This document shows positions 1 to 9,003 of a stretch of 64,000 nt of DNA, piece by piece. Position 1 is the first letter of the stretch. Every line of letters starts with the position of its first letter. Source of the stretch: Bacilli bacterium (GTDB lineage Bacteria; Bacillota_I; Bacilli_A; RFN20; CAG-288); contig JALCRV010000011.1 in the NCBI GenBank assembly GCA_022652945.1, positions 17,934 through 81,933 of the forward strand, written 5' to 3'. The notes under the pieces are model-generated. The model had not been told where the DNA came from and did no database searches. It saw nothing but the letters and a program-made list of their open reading frames with translations. The position numbers and the translations under genes are program-made.

Positions 1-2
1 CG

Positions 3-929
3 GAAGAAACGGCTGCTCGTGTTCGGAAGGCAGCCAAAGAATTAGGCTACATTCCGAATTCCAATGCGCGAGTTCTGAAGACTAACAGGTCTCATAACAT
101 CGGCGTCATCTTTGAGGATCCGACCTCATCCGGCTTGAAGCATGAGTACTTCTCTGGAATTCTGAATTCCATCAAAGACGAGGCGGAATCTTGCGGTTAC
201 GATGTGACGTTTATTTCTAACCACTTGGCCTCCATTAGCAATTCCTATTACGAGCACGCCCGGTTCCGGGGCTGCGATGGGGTGATTGTTGCTTCGGCTG
301 ATTTCCACAGCCCCAAAGTTGTCGAATTGATTGAATCGGAGATTCCTTCGGTGACTATCGATTATGTCTTCGACAACCGTTCAGCCATTATGTCTGATAA
401 CTACGCCGGTCTCCACGATATCGTTCAGTACTTGTATATGAACGGTCATCGTAAGATAGCCTTCATCCACGGTGAAATGACTGCTGTCTGCCAGAAGAGA
501 CTCTCTAGTTATTACAAGACGATGGAAGGGTTTGGCTTAAAGGTTCCTGATGAATATGTTAAGCAAGCATTCTTCCATTTACCTAAGGCTAGCGGGGAAG
601 CTACCAAGGAATTGTTAGCTCTTACCGATCGGCCAGATTGCATTATCTACCCTGATGATTACTCGATGTTAGGCGGAATCACCGCTTTAGAAGAAGCGGG
701 GCTAGAGATTCCCGATGACATTAGCATCGTCGGTTACGATGGCATTCAGCTTTCACGCTTTATGAGGCCGGTATTTACGACCTACGTTCAGGACAGTGAG
801 AAAATCGGTAAATCCGCTGCCCATAAGTTAATTGAGACGATCGAGAGCCCTCGCACGTCCCAAGTTGAGCAGATAACCATAAAAGGTTGGCTGCAAGAGG
901 GCAAAACGGTTAAGGCTTTAATTCGCTAA
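3..929 (+). CDS. LacI-family transcriptional regulator (5' truncated by window edge)
   Basis: The reading frame is open from base 3 with no start, so the gene begins before the window. The first visible residues (EETAARVRKAAKELGYIPN) are the end of a LacI helix-turn-helix and its hinge, followed by a complete type-I periplasmic-binding-like effector domain with the usual GYDGI segment near the C-terminus. The annotated-looking ATG at 135 is internal. The gene lies 45 nt upstream of a sugar-binding lipoprotein gene in the same direction, so it probably controls the importer behind it in response to a sugar, and may autoregulate. No promoter is visible because the DNA-binding end and upstream region are missing. 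The family assignment is secure; the effector sugar is unknown. Confidence 0.93.
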   Translation, partial: EETAARVRKAAKELGYIPNSNARVLKTNRSHNIGVIFEDPTSSGLKHEYFSGILNSIKDEAESCGYDVTFISNHLASISNSYYEHARFRGCDGVIVASADFHSPKVVELIESEIPSVTIDYVFDNRSAIMSDNYAGLHDIVQYLYMNGHRKIAFIHGEMTAVCQKRLSSYYKTMEGFGLKVPDEYVKQAFFHLPKASGEATKELLALTDRPDCIIYPDDYSMLGGITALEEAGLEIPDDISIVGYDGIQLSRFMRPVFTTYVQDSEKIGKSAAHKLIETIESPRTSQVEQITIKGWLQEGKTVKALIR

Positions 930-974
930 TAGCGATTAAAGAAATAGTGTATTCACATAGAAAGGAAACTATTT

Positions 975-2378
975 ATGAAAAAGAAACTGTTTAGCTTAGT
1001 GATGGTCGTCGCTGCTGTTGGTCTTTTAGGGAGCTGCTCGGGTAACACTTCATCCAGTACGAACGCCACCGATGGTGGAAAAGTTCTGAACATTGAATGC
1101 TGGAACACAGAATTTGAAGGCAGATTCCGTCATTATTGCAAGGATATGCTTTCTAACGCGACTGAAGATGATCCTTTATATGCTAATTCCACCGCTACTG
1201 ATAAGAAGTGGGCTGTCCCTGATGCAGATGGCAACTTCACGATGAAAGATGGCACCAAGGTTGTCTTCAAGATCACTGATAACAAGAACAATGGTTATCA
1301 GAATGCTCTGGATGTCGATTTATTCAACCAGGATCAGGCTGAAGCTGATAACAAGGTTGATATGTTCATGGTTGAAGCCGATTACGCTCTTAAGTATGTT
1401 AAATCCAATTCCACCTGCGATGTCATTAAAGATATCGGTCTGACCGAAGCTGATATGGCTGATCAGTACCAGTACACCAAAGATATCGTCAAGGATGCCA
1501 GTGGCAACATTAAAGGCACCACTTGGCAGGCTTGCCCGGGACTTTATGCTTATCGTCGTGATATTGCTAAAGATGTCTTAGGCTCGGATGATCCGGCGAC
1601 TGTTCAGGCTGCGTTAGCTGATTGGACGAAGTTCAATTCCGTCGCTGCCTCCGCTAAAGCCAAAGGCTACTACATGGTTTCCGGCTACGATGATGCTTAT
1701 CGTCCTTTCTCGAACAATGTTTCCGCTCCGTGGGTCGATGCGAACAAGAAGATCGTCGTTGATCAGAAAATCAAGGATTGGATCTCCCAGACCAAGACTT
1801 TCTCCGAAAAGGGCTATAACCATGGCACTTCTCTCTGGAACAGCGACTGGACTGCTGATCAGACAATGGCTGGCAAGGTCTTCGGCTTCTTCTATTCTAC
1901 TTGGGGTATCAACTTCACTCTTAAAGACAATGCTGGTGATGCTGGCTTCGGCAAATGGGCTGTCTGCCAGGGACCTGCTTCCTACTATTGGGGTGGCTCT
2001 TGGATCAGCGCTGCTAAAGGCACCGATAACAAGTCTCAGATTGCTAAGATCATGAAGAGAATGACCTGCGATAAGGCTACTTTGAAGCAGATTACCCTCG
2101 ACACTCTTGATTACACCAACAATAAGTCTGCTATGAACGAAATCGCTGCTGATAAAACTTATGGCGCTGCGTTCTTAGGCGGTCAGAACCATATCGCTCT
2201 GTTTGCCAAGGCCGCTGAAACTATCAACATGAGCAATATCTCCGCTTATGATCAGGGCCTCAATGAAGGACTTCAGGAAGCTATGAAGGATTACTTCCTT
2301 GGCACAATAAGTGAAGATAAGGCTTGGGAAAACTTCTACAAAGCTATCGCTGTCAAGTATCCGTCTCTTTCTCATTAA
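975..2378 (+). CDS. ABC transporter substrate-binding lipoprotein (sugar type)
   Basis: A 467-residue extracellular solute-binding protein. A lipoprotein signal peptide (MKKKLFSLVMVVAAVGLLGSC) places the lipidated cysteine at residue 21, followed by a Ser/Thr-rich linker. The rest is Trp- and Tyr-rich, as in sugar-binding proteins of the MalE/UgpB class. The start has AAGGA about 9 nt upstream. It follows the LacI gene and precedes two MalF/MalG-like permeases, so it should capture an oligosaccharide for them. No ATPase gene is present in the unit, so the importer presumably uses a shared MsmX-like ATPase encoded elsewhere; this is inferred from its absence here. A stem-loop follows the gene. 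Substrate is unknown, probably a beta-glucoside given the GH1 gene downstream. Confidence 0.88.
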   Translation: MKKKLFSLVMVVAAVGLLGSCSGNTSSSTNATDGGKVLNIECWNTEFEGRFRHYCKDMLSNATEDDPLYANSTATDKKWAVPDADGNFTMKDGTKVVFKITDNKNNGYQNALDVDLFNQDQAEADNKVDMFMVEADYALKYVKSNSTCDVIKDIGLTEADMADQYQYTKDIVKDASGNIKGTTWQACPGLYAYRRDIAKDVLGSDDPATVQAALADWTKFNSVAASAKAKGYYMVSGYDDAYRPFSNNVSAPWVDANKKIVVDQKIKDWISQTKTFSEKGYNHGTSLWNSDWTADQTMAGKVFGFFYSTWGINFTLKDNAGDAGFGKWAVCQGPASYYWGGSWISAAKGTDNKSQIAKIMKRMTCDKATLKQITLDTLDYTNNKSAMNEIAADKTYGAAFLGGQNHIALFAKAAETINMSNISAYDQGLNEGLQEAMKDYFLGTISEDKAWENFYKAIAVKYPSLSH

Positions 2379-2403
2379 TCAGTTAAGCTTGGCAGAACTA
2401 GGA

Positions 2404-2429
2404 CTGGATGGAACCAATCTTCCATCCAG
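2404..2429 (+). promoter_or_regulatory. Intercistronic stem-loop between binding-protein and permease genes
   Basis: CTGGATGG (2404-2411) pairs perfectly with CCATCCAG (2422-2429) around a 10-nt loop. No T-tract follows directly, so it is more likely an mRNA-stabilising or processing hairpin, or a leaky attenuator, than a full terminator. It would raise binding-protein message relative to the permeases. The same arrangement occurs in the two other importers of this window. Confidence 0.6.
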
Positions 2430-2464
2430 CCCGTCTCTGCCTATTTTTATCGGAGGTTAGAAGG

Positions 2465-3493
2465 ATGCAAAATGAAGCTGTCATAACTGACTCCCGTTTT
2501 AAGCCATTCAAGGTTAGAACGAAAAAGAGAGCCATATCTTACGCAAAATGGGGATATATTTTCCTCATACCTTTTTTCGCTACATTTCTTTTCTTTTCGC
2601 TGATACCTCTATTGGAAACCTTCCATTATTCTTTCTATGAATATTGGCGCGATGGCTTGGACGTTATCGGCCCTAATTGGGTAGGCTTTAAAAACTATGG
2701 CGATATCCTAACTAATTCTTTCGGTGAGTTCTGGAAGGATTTAGGGAACACGATGATTATCTGGGTTATGGGCTTTGTCCCGCAGATAATTATCTCGTTG
2801 GTTCTTGCTATAATCTTTACTTCTGTGCGTCTTAAAGTACACGGAGCGCAGTTTTTCAAGACTGTCTTCTATATGCCTAACCTGGTTATGGCGGCGGCGA
2901 TGGGACTATTGTTTTCTCAGCTTCTTTCCCAGTCTGGGCCAATTATGAGCATGCTTTTCGATGCCGGGATCATTCAAGAAAAATTCAATATGCTTAACCG
3001 CGTCTGGGATACTAGAGCAATCATTGGCTTTATTGATTTCCTGATGTGGTTTGGTAACACGATGCTCCTTTTGATGTCTGGTGTGATGGGCATCGATGCT
3101 TCGATTTATGAAGCGGCTGCAATCGATGGATCTTCGGCCTGGAAGACTTTCTGGCATATTACGATGCCTTTATTGATGCCGATTTTCATCTATGTTTTCA
3201 TTACTTCTATGATCGGTGGCATCCAACTATACGATGCCGCCACGATCTTCACCCAGGGCAACGGCGGTGCGGAGAGAAGTTCTTATACGCTGATGATGTT
3301 CTTGTTCAATGTCGTAACCGGCGGTTCTCATGACTTAGGCCACGGCGGAGCCTTATCGGTTCTGATGTTTATTATCACGGGTCTCCTTTCGTTCTCAGTC
3401 TTTATTCTTACAGTCCCGAAAGAAGAAAGATTCCATTTTAAGAGCCGTAAGAAAAAACTTCAAAAGGAAGTTCAAGGAGGTATCTCAAGATGA
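2465..3493 (+). CDS. Sugar ABC transporter permease, MalF/UgpA-like
   Basis: A 342-residue inner-membrane permease subunit. I chose the ATG at 2465 because a strong GGAGG lies at 2452-2456; the in-frame ATG at 2408 falls inside the upstream hairpin and lacks a ribosome-binding site. A basic N-terminal stretch is followed by about six hydrophobic helices. The EAA-type loop (EAAAIDGSSAWKTFWHITMP) that contacts the ATPase lies in the C-terminal half. It overlaps the next permease gene by four bases (ATGA), indicating translational coupling and a heterodimeric translocation pore. The family is certain; the transported sugar is not known. Confidence 0.9.
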   Translation: MQNEAVITDSRFKPFKVRTKKRAISYAKWGYIFLIPFFATFLFFSLIPLLETFHYSFYEYWRDGLDVIGPNWVGFKNYGDILTNSFGEFWKDLGNTMIIWVMGFVPQIIISLVLAIIFTSVRLKVHGAQFFKTVFYMPNLVMAAAMGLLFSQLLSQSGPIMSMLFDAGIIQEKFNMLNRVWDTRAIIGFIDFLMWFGNTMLLLMSGVMGIDASIYEAAAIDGSSAWKTFWHITMPLLMPIFIYVFITSMIGGIQLYDAATIFTQGNGGAERSSYTLMMFLFNVVTGGSHDLGHGGALSVLMFIITGLLSFSVFILTVPKEERFHFKSRKKKLQKEVQGGISR

Positions 3494-4410
3494 GTGAAGC
3501 TGCGATTATGAGATATGCTCAATTCTCAATCAAAACTGATAAAAAAGAGCTAAAGACTAAAGTCTATACCACCATCGAAAAAGTTCTAGTCTATCTGTTG
3601 ATGGCAGTATTGACCTTCTTATGCATCTTCCCGTTCTATGTCATGATCATCAATTCGACTAGAAATTCTAGCGAGATTGCCGAAGGTATGGCTTGGTGGT
3701 TCTCATCGAGCCTTGCCGAAAACTGGCAAAAGGTATTCAAGACCCTGGAAGCTAATTACCCCATGGTCCGCGCTATGGGTAATTCGTTGCTGATTTCTAT
3801 AAGCTCTTCGCTTTTAACGGTATATTTCTCAGCTATGACCGCTTATGCCTTCCATCAGTACAACTTCGTAGGGAAGAAGTTACTTTATTCCTTCATTCTT
3901 GTCATTATGATGATCCCGAGCCAAGTTTCGGCTATGGGTTTCATCAATCTGTGCAACCGTTTGAACATGATGAACACTTACTGGCCTCTGATCATTCCTT
4001 CGATTGCTTCGCCAGTCGTGGTCTTCTATATGAAGCAGTATCTGGATTCCGTTCTTCCTAATGAAATCGTCGAAGCAGCCCGTGTGGACGGTGCCGGAGA
4101 AATCCGCATCTTCCATCAGATTGTTCTTCCGGTCCTTAAACCGGCTTTGGCGGTTCAGATGATCTTCGCCTTCGTCGGCAGCTGGAATAGTCTATTTATG
4201 CCTCAGATGATTATCAGCAAGCGCAATCTGCTGACCTTGCCACTAGTTATTCAGTCCTTATCTAACCTTTCGAATAACGATGCTTTCAAACTTGGCACGG
4301 GTGGGATGTATCTGATGATGACGGTCGCGGTCGTTCCGCTCCTTATCATCTATCTGGTTTTCTCTAGATTCATTGTTAAAGGCGTGACCTTGGGCTCCGT
4401 CAAAGGTTAA
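3490..4410 (+). CDS. Sugar ABC transporter permease, MalG/UgpE-like
   Basis: A 306-residue partner permease. The ATG overlaps the stop of the preceding permease and has AAGGAGG upstream. About six transmembrane helices are visible, with the EAA loop (EAARVDGAGEIRIFHQIVLP) in the second half, the coupling helix for the nucleotide-binding subunit. It is the last gene of the unit: a rho-independent terminator follows at 4437-4473. With the preceding permease it would form the channel for the sugar delivered by the binding protein at 975. High confidence for family, substrate inferred only from the neighbouring beta-glucosidase. Confidence 0.9.
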   Translation: MSEAAIMRYAQFSIKTDKKELKTKVYTTIEKVLVYLLMAVLTFLCIFPFYVMIINSTRNSSEIAEGMAWWFSSSLAENWQKVFKTLEANYPMVRAMGNSLLISISSSLLTVYFSAMTAYAFHQYNFVGKKLLYSFILVIMMIPSQVSAMGFINLCNRLNMMNTYWPLIIPSIASPVVVFYMKQYLDSVLPNEIVEAARVDGAGEIRIFHQIVLPVLKPALAVQMIFAFVGSWNSLFMPQMIISKRNLLTLPLVIQSLSNLSNNDAFKLGTGGMYLMMTVAVVPLLIIYLVFSRFIVKGVTLGSVKG

Positions 4411-4436
4411 ACTCAAATTCGCATCCTCCTTTTAAC

Positions 4437-4473
4437 AAGGCGGTTGTCGCTTGATCAACGCAGCCGTCTTTTT
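4437..4473 (+). terminator. Rho-independent terminator after the first importer
   Basis: AAGGCGGTTG (4437-4446) pairs with CAGCCGTCTT (4461-4470), ten pairs including two G-T wobbles, and runs into TTTTT. It separates the importer from the GH1 gene, which has its own -10 box. Confidence 0.8.
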
Positions 4474-4498
4474 GTTAGGCTTCTACCTATGTTTTCTT

Positions 4499-4504
4499 TA
4501 TAAT
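4499..4504 (+). promoter_or_regulatory. -10 box (TATAAT) for the beta-glucosidase gene
   Basis: A perfect TATAAT lies 21 nt upstream of the GH1 start and just before its AAGGAG ribosome-binding site. The best upstream -35 match (TTGTTA, 4472-4477) is spaced 21 nt, longer than ideal, so an activator or an unusual -35 is possible. Confidence 0.45.
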
Positions 4505-4524
4505 AATCTTAAGGAGCAGTTAAC

Positions 4525-5922
4525 ATGGATTCAGGTGATTTTTTCTGGGGAAGTGCTACTTCGGCCTATCAGATTGAAGGTGGCTTTAATGAAAACGGAA
4601 AAGGGGAGTCCATTTGGGATCGTTACGCTTCTGTTCCTAAAAATATCAAAGACGGGAAAGACGGAAAAAAAGCTTGCGATTCTTATCATAAGATGGATCA
4701 GGATATCGCTCTTTTAAAAGAACTGGGCGTTAACGCTTACCGCTTTTCTATCGCCTGGACCCGGGTTATTCCTGATGGAAAAGGCAAAGTCAATGAAGCT
4801 GGTCTTGATTATTATTCTCGCTTAGTTGATGAACTATTGAAGAATAACATTACGCCTTTTGTTACTTTGTACCACTGGGATTTGCCCGAGCCTTTATTAG
4901 AAGAGGGGGGATTTTACGACAGGAATCTTCCGACTTATTTTGCTGCTTATGTTACTGCGGTCGTTAAGAAATTGGGCGATCGAGTTAAGCATTGGATTAC
5001 GATCAATGAGCCAGAATGTATCATCGGCAACGGCTACGTCAATGGCACCCACGCTCCGGGGTACAAAGAGACGGACACTAAAAAGATCCTATTAGCTATT
5101 CATAATCTTCTGAGGATGCATGGAGAAGGGGTGAAAGCTATTAGAGATAATTGCTCCGACGCTAAAGTAGGCTTTGTCGGAACTGATCGGGCTTTAATTC
5201 CACAAGATAAGGACGATGCCCATTTGGAAGAAGAATGCTATAAGCATTTCTTCAAAATCCAGAAGGACAGCCCCGCTTGGTCGGGAGCAATCTATTATGA
5301 CCCTATATATTTAGGCGATTATCCTAAAGAGTATTATAAGATGTTCGCCGATGATTTGCCGTCAATTTCGAAGGAAGATCTAGAACTTATCCATCAGCCC
5401 CTTGATTTTATCGGCGAGAATAATTACGCTTCGGACTACTGTTTTTTAGCTGAACCTAGTACCTCCACTAAAAAAGGGAAAAGAGTCTTTACCATCAAAG
5501 ACCCGAAGACGATGCCGTGCGCTGATATCTGGTGGGAGCAGATTACCCCTGAAGGGGTGTATTATCTAGCAAAATATCTGACAAAACGCTATCATTTGCC
5601 ACTGATTTTCACCGAGAACGGCATGTGCGATAACACTGAACCTTCTTCTGATCACCTGATTCACGACACTCGTCGTTCAGACTACATTAAGAGTTATGTT
5701 GATTACGTCTTAAAGGCGAAGCGAGATGGAATTGATATTAGAGGATATTTCTACTGGTCCTTATTAGATAATTTCGAATGGGGCGAAGGCTATAAGCCTC
5801 GCTTTGGATTAGTTTATCTGCCTTTCCCAGATACCACGCGAGTTAAAAAAGATTCTTTTGAGACATATAAGAATCTGATAAAAGAGCAGATGGCGAAGGA
5901 AAAGGAAGGGAAGAAGGCTTAA
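4525..5922 (+). CDS. Beta-glucosidase / 6-phospho-beta-glucosidase-type GH1 enzyme
   Basis: A 465-residue glycoside hydrolase family 1 enzyme, normal length for the family. The N-terminal signature FFWGSATSAYQIEG is present. The acid/base is Glu162 in the NEP motif (161-163) and the nucleophile is Glu364 in the ENG motif (364-366). There is no signal peptide, so it is cytoplasmic and cleaves imported beta-linked disaccharides. The start has AAGGAG at 4511-4516; an upstream out-of-frame ORF at 4451 is not real. It lies directly behind a sugar importer. I cannot decide from sequence alone whether it prefers free or phosphorylated glucosides; the ABC importer context argues for unphosphorylated ones. 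Confidence 0.93.
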   Translation: MDSGDFFWGSATSAYQIEGGFNENGKGESIWDRYASVPKNIKDGKDGKKACDSYHKMDQDIALLKELGVNAYRFSIAWTRVIPDGKGKVNEAGLDYYSRLVDELLKNNITPFVTLYHWDLPEPLLEEGGFYDRNLPTYFAAYVTAVVKKLGDRVKHWITINEPECIIGNGYVNGTHAPGYKETDTKKILLAIHNLLRMHGEGVKAIRDNCSDAKVGFVGTDRALIPQDKDDAHLEEECYKHFFKIQKDSPAWSGAIYYDPIYLGDYPKEYYKMFADDLPSISKEDLELIHQPLDFIGENNYASDYCFLAEPSTSTKKGKRVFTIKDPKTMPCADIWWEQITPEGVYYLAKYLTKRYHLPLIFTENGMCDNTEPSSDHLIHDTRRSDYIKSYVDYVLKAKRDGIDIRGYFYWSLLDNFEWGEGYKPRFGLVYLPFPDTTRVKKDSFETYKNLIKEQMAKEKEGKKA

Positions 5923-5991
5923 CTATTCTCCTTCCGTTTTCATAAGGCTTAATTTTAAAAAAATAGAGTCTATAAGCTAAATAGGAATCGT

Positions 5992-7194
5992 TTAAGCGAT
6001 TGTTTTATCTTTTAAGGAACACTGAGAAGGTGAAGATAACTCACCGTTTCCTAAATGAAGTCTTAAACGGCTATCTAAGCATTCTTCTTTAGGCCAAAGT
6101 TGAGCTTTAGTAGTGCTCCGGCCTTGAACCAAATAGTGGGGTTTTAGGCCATCTTTTTCTTCCTTTAGGGCTTTTTCCTTCAGCTTCTGGAGTTCTAAAC
6201 AGCGTTGTCCTCGGTTAAATATCAAAATGAGTCTCGCTTCTTCAAAAGAGGAAAGGAAGGAATAATCTCCATCGGAATCTCCCGCCATGAAGATGGGGGC
6301 TTTACCATAAAGAGAAAGTATTTTTTCTGAAATAGCCTTTTTCTTTCCTTCGTTAACAGTTGGAGGGTGCCCAATAAAGTCATATTCTTCGCAATATCGG
6401 CCTTTTTGATCTAAAAGAAGGTTCTCCGTGAAGATTCCTTTAAAGGGCGGGAAATGGAAAAATGGGTTTTCGAGAGCTGCTCTGATGGTGTCTTCCTGAG
6501 AAGAAGAGATGCAATATAAATCGACACCTTTCTTACTTAGAGATTGCAAAAGTTCGAGCATTTCATCGACGATTATGAAGCCTTCATCGAGTTCGATAGA
6601 GATGACACCGGTTCGACTGGGTATTTCTTTAGGGGAAAACTGGATGGCATGTCTAATTCCTTTTTGCCTGGTCTTCTTGCAGGCTTCTGTATGGACTTCT
6701 TGAGCTAAAGCGTAGACTTCTTCTTTCGTTAGATGAACAAAGGGATACTGAATAAAGCGACAAGCCGCATCCACTGAAAGAAAAGATTCGACTTGGCTAA
6801 GGAGAAAAAGCATCTTGGTCAGAAACTCTTGTTTTTCAAGGGGATAATTATTGGAATCGATTTTAGTTTTAAAGCCGACTTCACCCGCTTTGAATAAAAA
6901 ACGGTAGGAACTAACGATATCTTCGATTACATCCTGAAAGGTAAAAGAGAAAGAAGGTACTTTAAGAGCGATTTCTTCTTTTGTGAATTCTTTACTTAAA
7001 AGCGCATGGAATTCTTCGGGGCTTAATTTATAAGCCAACCTCTCAGCTTGACCAATGAAAAGTGTCCACTGGCTATCTCCCATCGAAAGGGTATTATCAA
7101 AATCGAAAATGGCGTAATCATTATCGAAGGAAGAAGATAAAAATTCTTCTAACGCCTGGCGGTTTCGTGGATACCAGTTAGCTGATATTGTCAT
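5992..7194 (-). CDS. HAD-superfamily phosphatase (phosphorylcholine-phosphatase-like)
   Basis: A 400-residue cytoplasmic HAD hydrolase. Motif I is FDFDNTLSMGD (first Asp the nucleophile) and motif IV is AGDSDGDYSF near residue 320, with a large mostly helical cap between them. The segment just before motif I (NWYPRNRQALEEFL) resembles the start of PchP-type phosphorylcholine phosphatases, so a small phosphomonoester substrate is likely, but this is weak evidence. A GGA-containing ribosome-binding site precedes the ATG. A TATAAT on the minus strand at 7285-7290 could drive it with a leader of about 90 nt. It has no obvious functional partner next to it. Confidence 0.75.
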   Translation of the reverse strand: MTISANWYPRNRQALEEFLSSSFDNDYAIFDFDNTLSMGDSQWTLFIGQAERLAYKLSPEEFHALLSKEFTKEEIALKVPSFSFTFQDVIEDIVSSYRFLFKAGEVGFKTKIDSNNYPLEKQEFLTKMLFLLSQVESFLSVDAACRFIQYPFVHLTKEEVYALAQEVHTEACKKTRQKGIRHAIQFSPKEIPSRTGVISIELDEGFIIVDEMLELLQSLSKKGVDLYCISSSQEDTIRAALENPFFHFPPFKGIFTENLLLDQKGRYCEEYDFIGHPPTVNEGKKKAISEKILSLYGKAPIFMAGDSDGDYSFLSSFEEARLILIFNRGQRCLELQKLKEKALKEEKDGLKPHYLVQGRSTTKAQLWPKEECLDSRLRLHLGNGELSSPSQCSLKDKTIA

Positions 7195-7322
7195 TATTCC
7201 TTTTCTTTCTTTTTTATGCCTTAAGTATTTCTTCTTCTTAGTTTGCCTTCATTTGAAAAAGAAGGATTATTTGAGACTGATTGTATTATACATTGTTAAC
7301 ATTGCTTTTTGCTTTAAAAGGC

Positions 7323-8822
7323 CTATTTTGCCGATTCTTTCTTCGCTTTTTTCCGTCTGATAAAATAGAAGATCAGCCACATCAAGAGGGTAGAAAAAGC
7401 AAAGCCGGCAAAATCAGTGCCGATATCTTCCCAGGTCATGTAACGCCCCGGGACAAAATATTGGATTAGTTCGGAAGTTAAGGCTAAAAAGAAACCGTAT
7501 AAAAGACAACTTAGTCCGATAACCCAGTCCTTCTTCTCAGGGAGAAAAACAAAGCTGAAGGAAAGGAATCCGAAAATCCCAGTCACCATAAATAAAGCAA
7601 AATGACCAATGAGTTTTCTAAAAAGAAGTTGGAAATCCGCGAAATTAAGCTTTCCATTATTATCAATGGTGAGTTCTTTGCTGGCGGAGATTTTATCATC
7701 ACCTGTCCAAGTAACCGTCACAGTAACTTTTCCGTCTTTATATCCTGTTAAAAACATTCCATTAAATGAAGCAACGGTCTCATCAGAGGACGTAAATGTA
7801 AAGACTGTATTGTCCGGAATCCGATTGAGTGGATAGGAAACCAATGTCAAAGCTAACGAGGTAGCTTGGTAAGCGGGAACTTTTTCAGTTGCGATTTCTA
7901 ATGAAGTGATAATTACAGGAGCGATAGTCAGATCAAAAGAGACAGCAATTGAAGAATCCACATAGGAAGCGATAGTGATTTTGACGGTCCCCGATTTTTT
8001 GGCTGAATAGTTTCCGTGGGGATTAAGATCAATATATGAATTGTCAGAGCAGGTGCAAAAATAGTTTATATCGTCAGTTGCAGAATCAAAAACCGGCTCG
8101 AAAACTCCAGCATCTTGGTTATAAATTTTCTTCTGTCCTTCATATCTGATGTTTGTGGGTTTGTTAAAAACACCCTCCGTGACTTTTAAAGTCACTTGGG
8201 TAGTAATCGAAGAGGAATAAGAAGGACAGGAAACGGAAAAAGTCACCTCACCCATCTTTAAAGTCTTGATATAACCATATTTATCAACCTTGGCGATAGT
8301 ATCATCGCTTGATAGGTATGTAAATTCATCTTGGCTGAGGGGAAGATTGGGAAAACAGGTGAGGTAACAGGTCTCACCTTGCACTACTGATTCTTTGCTT
8401 AATTGAACCTTCAGTTCAGTTAGTGTATCTCTTTTAACTGTAATCTTTTTTGTAGCTTCAATTTGAGCGTTGACAACTGAGGTCGCTTTTAAAGTTACCT
8501 TTCCAGAAGCTAAAGCGGTTAAGTTACCTAGACCATCGATTTCCGCTACGCTAGGATCTGAAATATTCCAAACAACATTTTTATTAGTGCAATTGGCCGG
8601 TAGAACTTCAGCTGTATAGGTGGTTTTTTGGTCCTCTACGATTTCATCTGGACCCTTAATCGTTATGCTTGTGGGATCCGTGATTTTTTTGCCGGAATAG
8701 AAAATCTGGGCTAAGCCGATGCTTTGCTCACCCGAGGCCTTCCCTGGGACACAGGCTTCACCAATGATAAAAAGTGAAAGGAGAGCAAAGAAGATTACAA
8801 AAAATAAATTCACCTTTTTCAT
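7323..8822 (-). CDS. VanZ-like membrane protein with inserted bacterial Ig-like repeats
   Basis: About 499 residues. The N-terminal helix (residues about 2-21) is followed by a VanZ-like loop start (PGKASGEQS), then roughly 360 residues of repeated Ig-like (Big_2) modules recognisable by VWNISDPSVAEID and GKVTLKATS patterns, then three C-terminal helices. The C-terminus carries the VanZ signature: Glu-Leu-Ile-Gln, PGR and an Asp before the last helix. I read this as a VanZ domain with the Ig repeats inserted in its first extracellular loop. The ATG at 8822 is preferred over 8855 because it lies 8 nt after a -10 box, as in a leaderless mRNA. Function is unknown; surface adhesion or envelope anchoring is inference. 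Confidence 0.7.
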   Translation of the reverse strand: MKKVNLFFVIFFALLSLFIIGEACVPGKASGEQSIGLAQIFYSGKKITDPTSITIKGPDEIVEDQKTTYTAEVLPANCTNKNVVWNISDPSVAEIDGLGNLTALASGKVTLKATSVVNAQIEATKKITVKRDTLTELKVQLSKESVVQGETCYLTCFPNLPLSQDEFTYLSSDDTIAKVDKYGYIKTLKMGEVTFSVSCPSYSSSITTQVTLKVTEGVFNKPTNIRYEGQKKIYNQDAGVFEPVFDSATDDINYFCTCSDNSYIDLNPHGNYSAKKSGTVKITIASYVDSSIAVSFDLTIAPVIITSLEIATEKVPAYQATSLALTLVSYPLNRIPDNTVFTFTSSDETVASFNGMFLTGYKDGKVTVTVTWTGDDKISASKELTIDNNGKLNFADFQLLFRKLIGHFALFMVTGIFGFLSFSFVFLPEKKDWVIGLSCLLYGFFLALTSELIQYFVPGRYMTWEDIGTDFAGFAFSTLLMWLIFYFIRRKKAKKESAK

Positions 8823-8830
8823 ATAAGGAT

Positions 8831-8839
8831 ATTCTATCA
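8831..8839 (-). promoter_or_regulatory. Extended -10 promoter (TGATAGAAT) for a leaderless mRNA
   Basis: On the minus strand TGATAGAAT ends at 8831, and the ATG at 8822 begins after only 8 further nt. No Shine-Dalgarno fits in between. Transcription would start within one or two bases of the ATG. Confidence 0.5.
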
Positions 8840-9003
8840 CCGAAAATGGGCTCATATGGGAGGAAAAAGATGTAATTTAAATTTCCAATGCAGGACATTG
8901 TTTAATATGAGTGAATTTAAAAAACCGAATCCAAAAAAACAAAAACGTTAGCACTCAAACCTTCTGCTAAATAAGCAAATTAATGTAATCAGTTTTTTTC
9001 TCT

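Noticed and set aside
5904..5940. Possible terminator at the end of the GH1 gene
   Set aside because: Only about seven pairs including wobble, overlapping the coding end, with four T residues; too weak to list as a feature.
8907..8951. Possible 14-residue basic peptide (MSEFKKPNPKKQKR)
   Set aside because: No ribosome-binding site and only a weak TTTAAT upstream; it may be chance in an A-rich stretch.
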